A stretch of 64,000 nucleotides of DNA from Streptomyces sp. NBC_01304 (lineage in GTDB: Bacteria > Actinomycetota > Actinomycetes > Streptomycetales > Streptomycetaceae): contig NZ_CP109055.1 of the NCBI RefSeq assembly GCF_035975855.1, positions 10,044,001 through 10,108,000 on the forward strand. The letters run 5' to 3'. Position 1 is the first letter of the stretch. Each line of letters starts with the position of its first letter. Positions 63,576-64,000 of the stretch are shown piece by piece. The notes under the pieces were generated by a model. That model saw nothing but the letters and a program-made list of their open reading frames with translations. It was not told the DNA's origin and ran no database searches. A program made the translations under genes and the position numbers.

Positions 63576-64000
63576 GGGGGCCGCGCCCGCTGCCACACAT
63601 GCCCGCGCAGCCCCTGCTCCGCCAACCACCGCCGCAGCGCGGTGACTTGGTCCCCGTCGAGCAGGTCGGGTGCGACGGTCGTCCGCAGCTGATGCGGCAC
63701 CCCGGAATCGAGCAGGAGGCGCAAGCTGCGCAAGGCGGGCGCGGCGCTGTTGCGAGTGCCGGTCACCCGCTCGTACGCCGGTGGGGCCGCCTTGACGTCG
63801 AAGCCGACCCAGTCGACCAGGCCGTACTCCAGGATCTCCCCGAACCGGCGGGGGAAGGCCCCGCCGGTGTGCAGGCCGACACCGAACCCGAGGTCGCGCA
63901 CTTCCCGCATGGCCCGGGCCAGCCCCGGCTGCAGCAGTGGCTCGCCGCCGGAGAAGACCACGCCGTCCAACAGGCCCTGGCGGCGGGCGAGATGCCCCCG
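63557..64000 (-). CDS. NrdG-like radical SAM activase, 5' part outside window
   Basis: 148 codons visible; the frame continues past the right edge, so the CxxxCxxC cluster motif lies outside. Seen are V-V-F-S-G-G-E-P-L-L-Q (SAM-binding GGE), D-L-G-F-G-V-G-L-H-T-G-G and V-G-F-D-V-K-A-A-P. This fits the activase of anaerobic ribonucleotide reductase or a related small radical SAM enzyme. nrdD would be expected just beyond the right edge. Confidence 0.8.
   Translation of the reverse strand, partial: RGHLARRQGLLDGVVFSGGEPLLQPGLARAMREVRDLGFGVGLHTGGAFPRRFGEILEYGLVDWVGFDVKAAPPAYERVTGTRNSAAPALRSLRLLLDSGVPHQLRTTVAPDLLDGDQVTALRRWLAEQGLRGHVWQRARPPQAESP

Overview
The window is high-GC DNA in the style of Streptomyces or a close relative. 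The evidence is heavy G/C use at third codon positions, GTG and TTG starts, and typical actinobacterial families: DUF5997, DUF6643, DUF4865, Rv1733c-like, TerD, a mycothiol-type DinB protein and fused PcaL. Everything here was read by eye; no search or composition calculation was run, and family names rest on recognised motifs.

Left edge, 1-2550. A visibly lower-GC gene, open at the left edge, encodes a large protein with a HEPN-type R-N-x3-H motif. It is followed by decayed ORF pieces and a 42-nt 3' fragment of a tRNA-Pro gene, which looks like an attachment-site scar. 2.5-9 kb holds an MFS transporter with a truncated tandem copy, a membrane Ser/Thr kinase, a short tandem-repeat array, a CPT-like kinase plus epimerase pair, and a stretch of broken genes (an esterase and a glycosyltransferase).

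9-32 kb is mixed. It has a LysR-type ligand-binding protein without a DNA-binding domain next to DUF5997, a DUF1444-like/Imm49 fusion, transporters, AlkB, a universal stress protein and a ROK regulator. Next come a TetR/DUF4865/phosphotriesterase operon with a clear palindromic operator, a MacB-type ABC exporter, an RsbW-like kinase, a Cds1-like PLP enzyme beside a cysteine-cluster/pentapeptide-repeat protein, a DeoR regulator and a membrane alpha/beta hydrolase.

32-47 kb holds a beta-helix/AAA ATPase fusion, an Rv1733c-like protein, a MOSC protein, a tandem TerD protein, an HpnB-like glycosyltransferase, an Asp/Glu racemase, an O-antigen-ligase-like protein, apolipoprotein N-acyltransferase, a NUDIX hydrolase, a small secreted protein and a GAF/PucR regulator.

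47.5-59 kb is an aromatic catabolism island. The operon pcaI-J-H-G-B-L-pobA takes 4-hydroxybenzoate through protocatechuate to 3-oxoadipyl-CoA; the thiolase gene pcaF is absent. It is followed by a MarR repressor with a perfect palindromic operator, a frameshifted quercetinase, scrambled esterase pieces, a Baeyer-Villiger-type monooxygenase and an aromatic-acid MFS transporter. 59-64 kb carries a GNAT acetyltransferase, the dihydroxyacetone kinase genes dhaK-dhaL-dhaM, an HxlR regulator divergent from a RidA-like protein, a STAS protein lacking the usual phospho-serine, and the 3' part of an NrdG-like radical SAM activase cut by the right edge.
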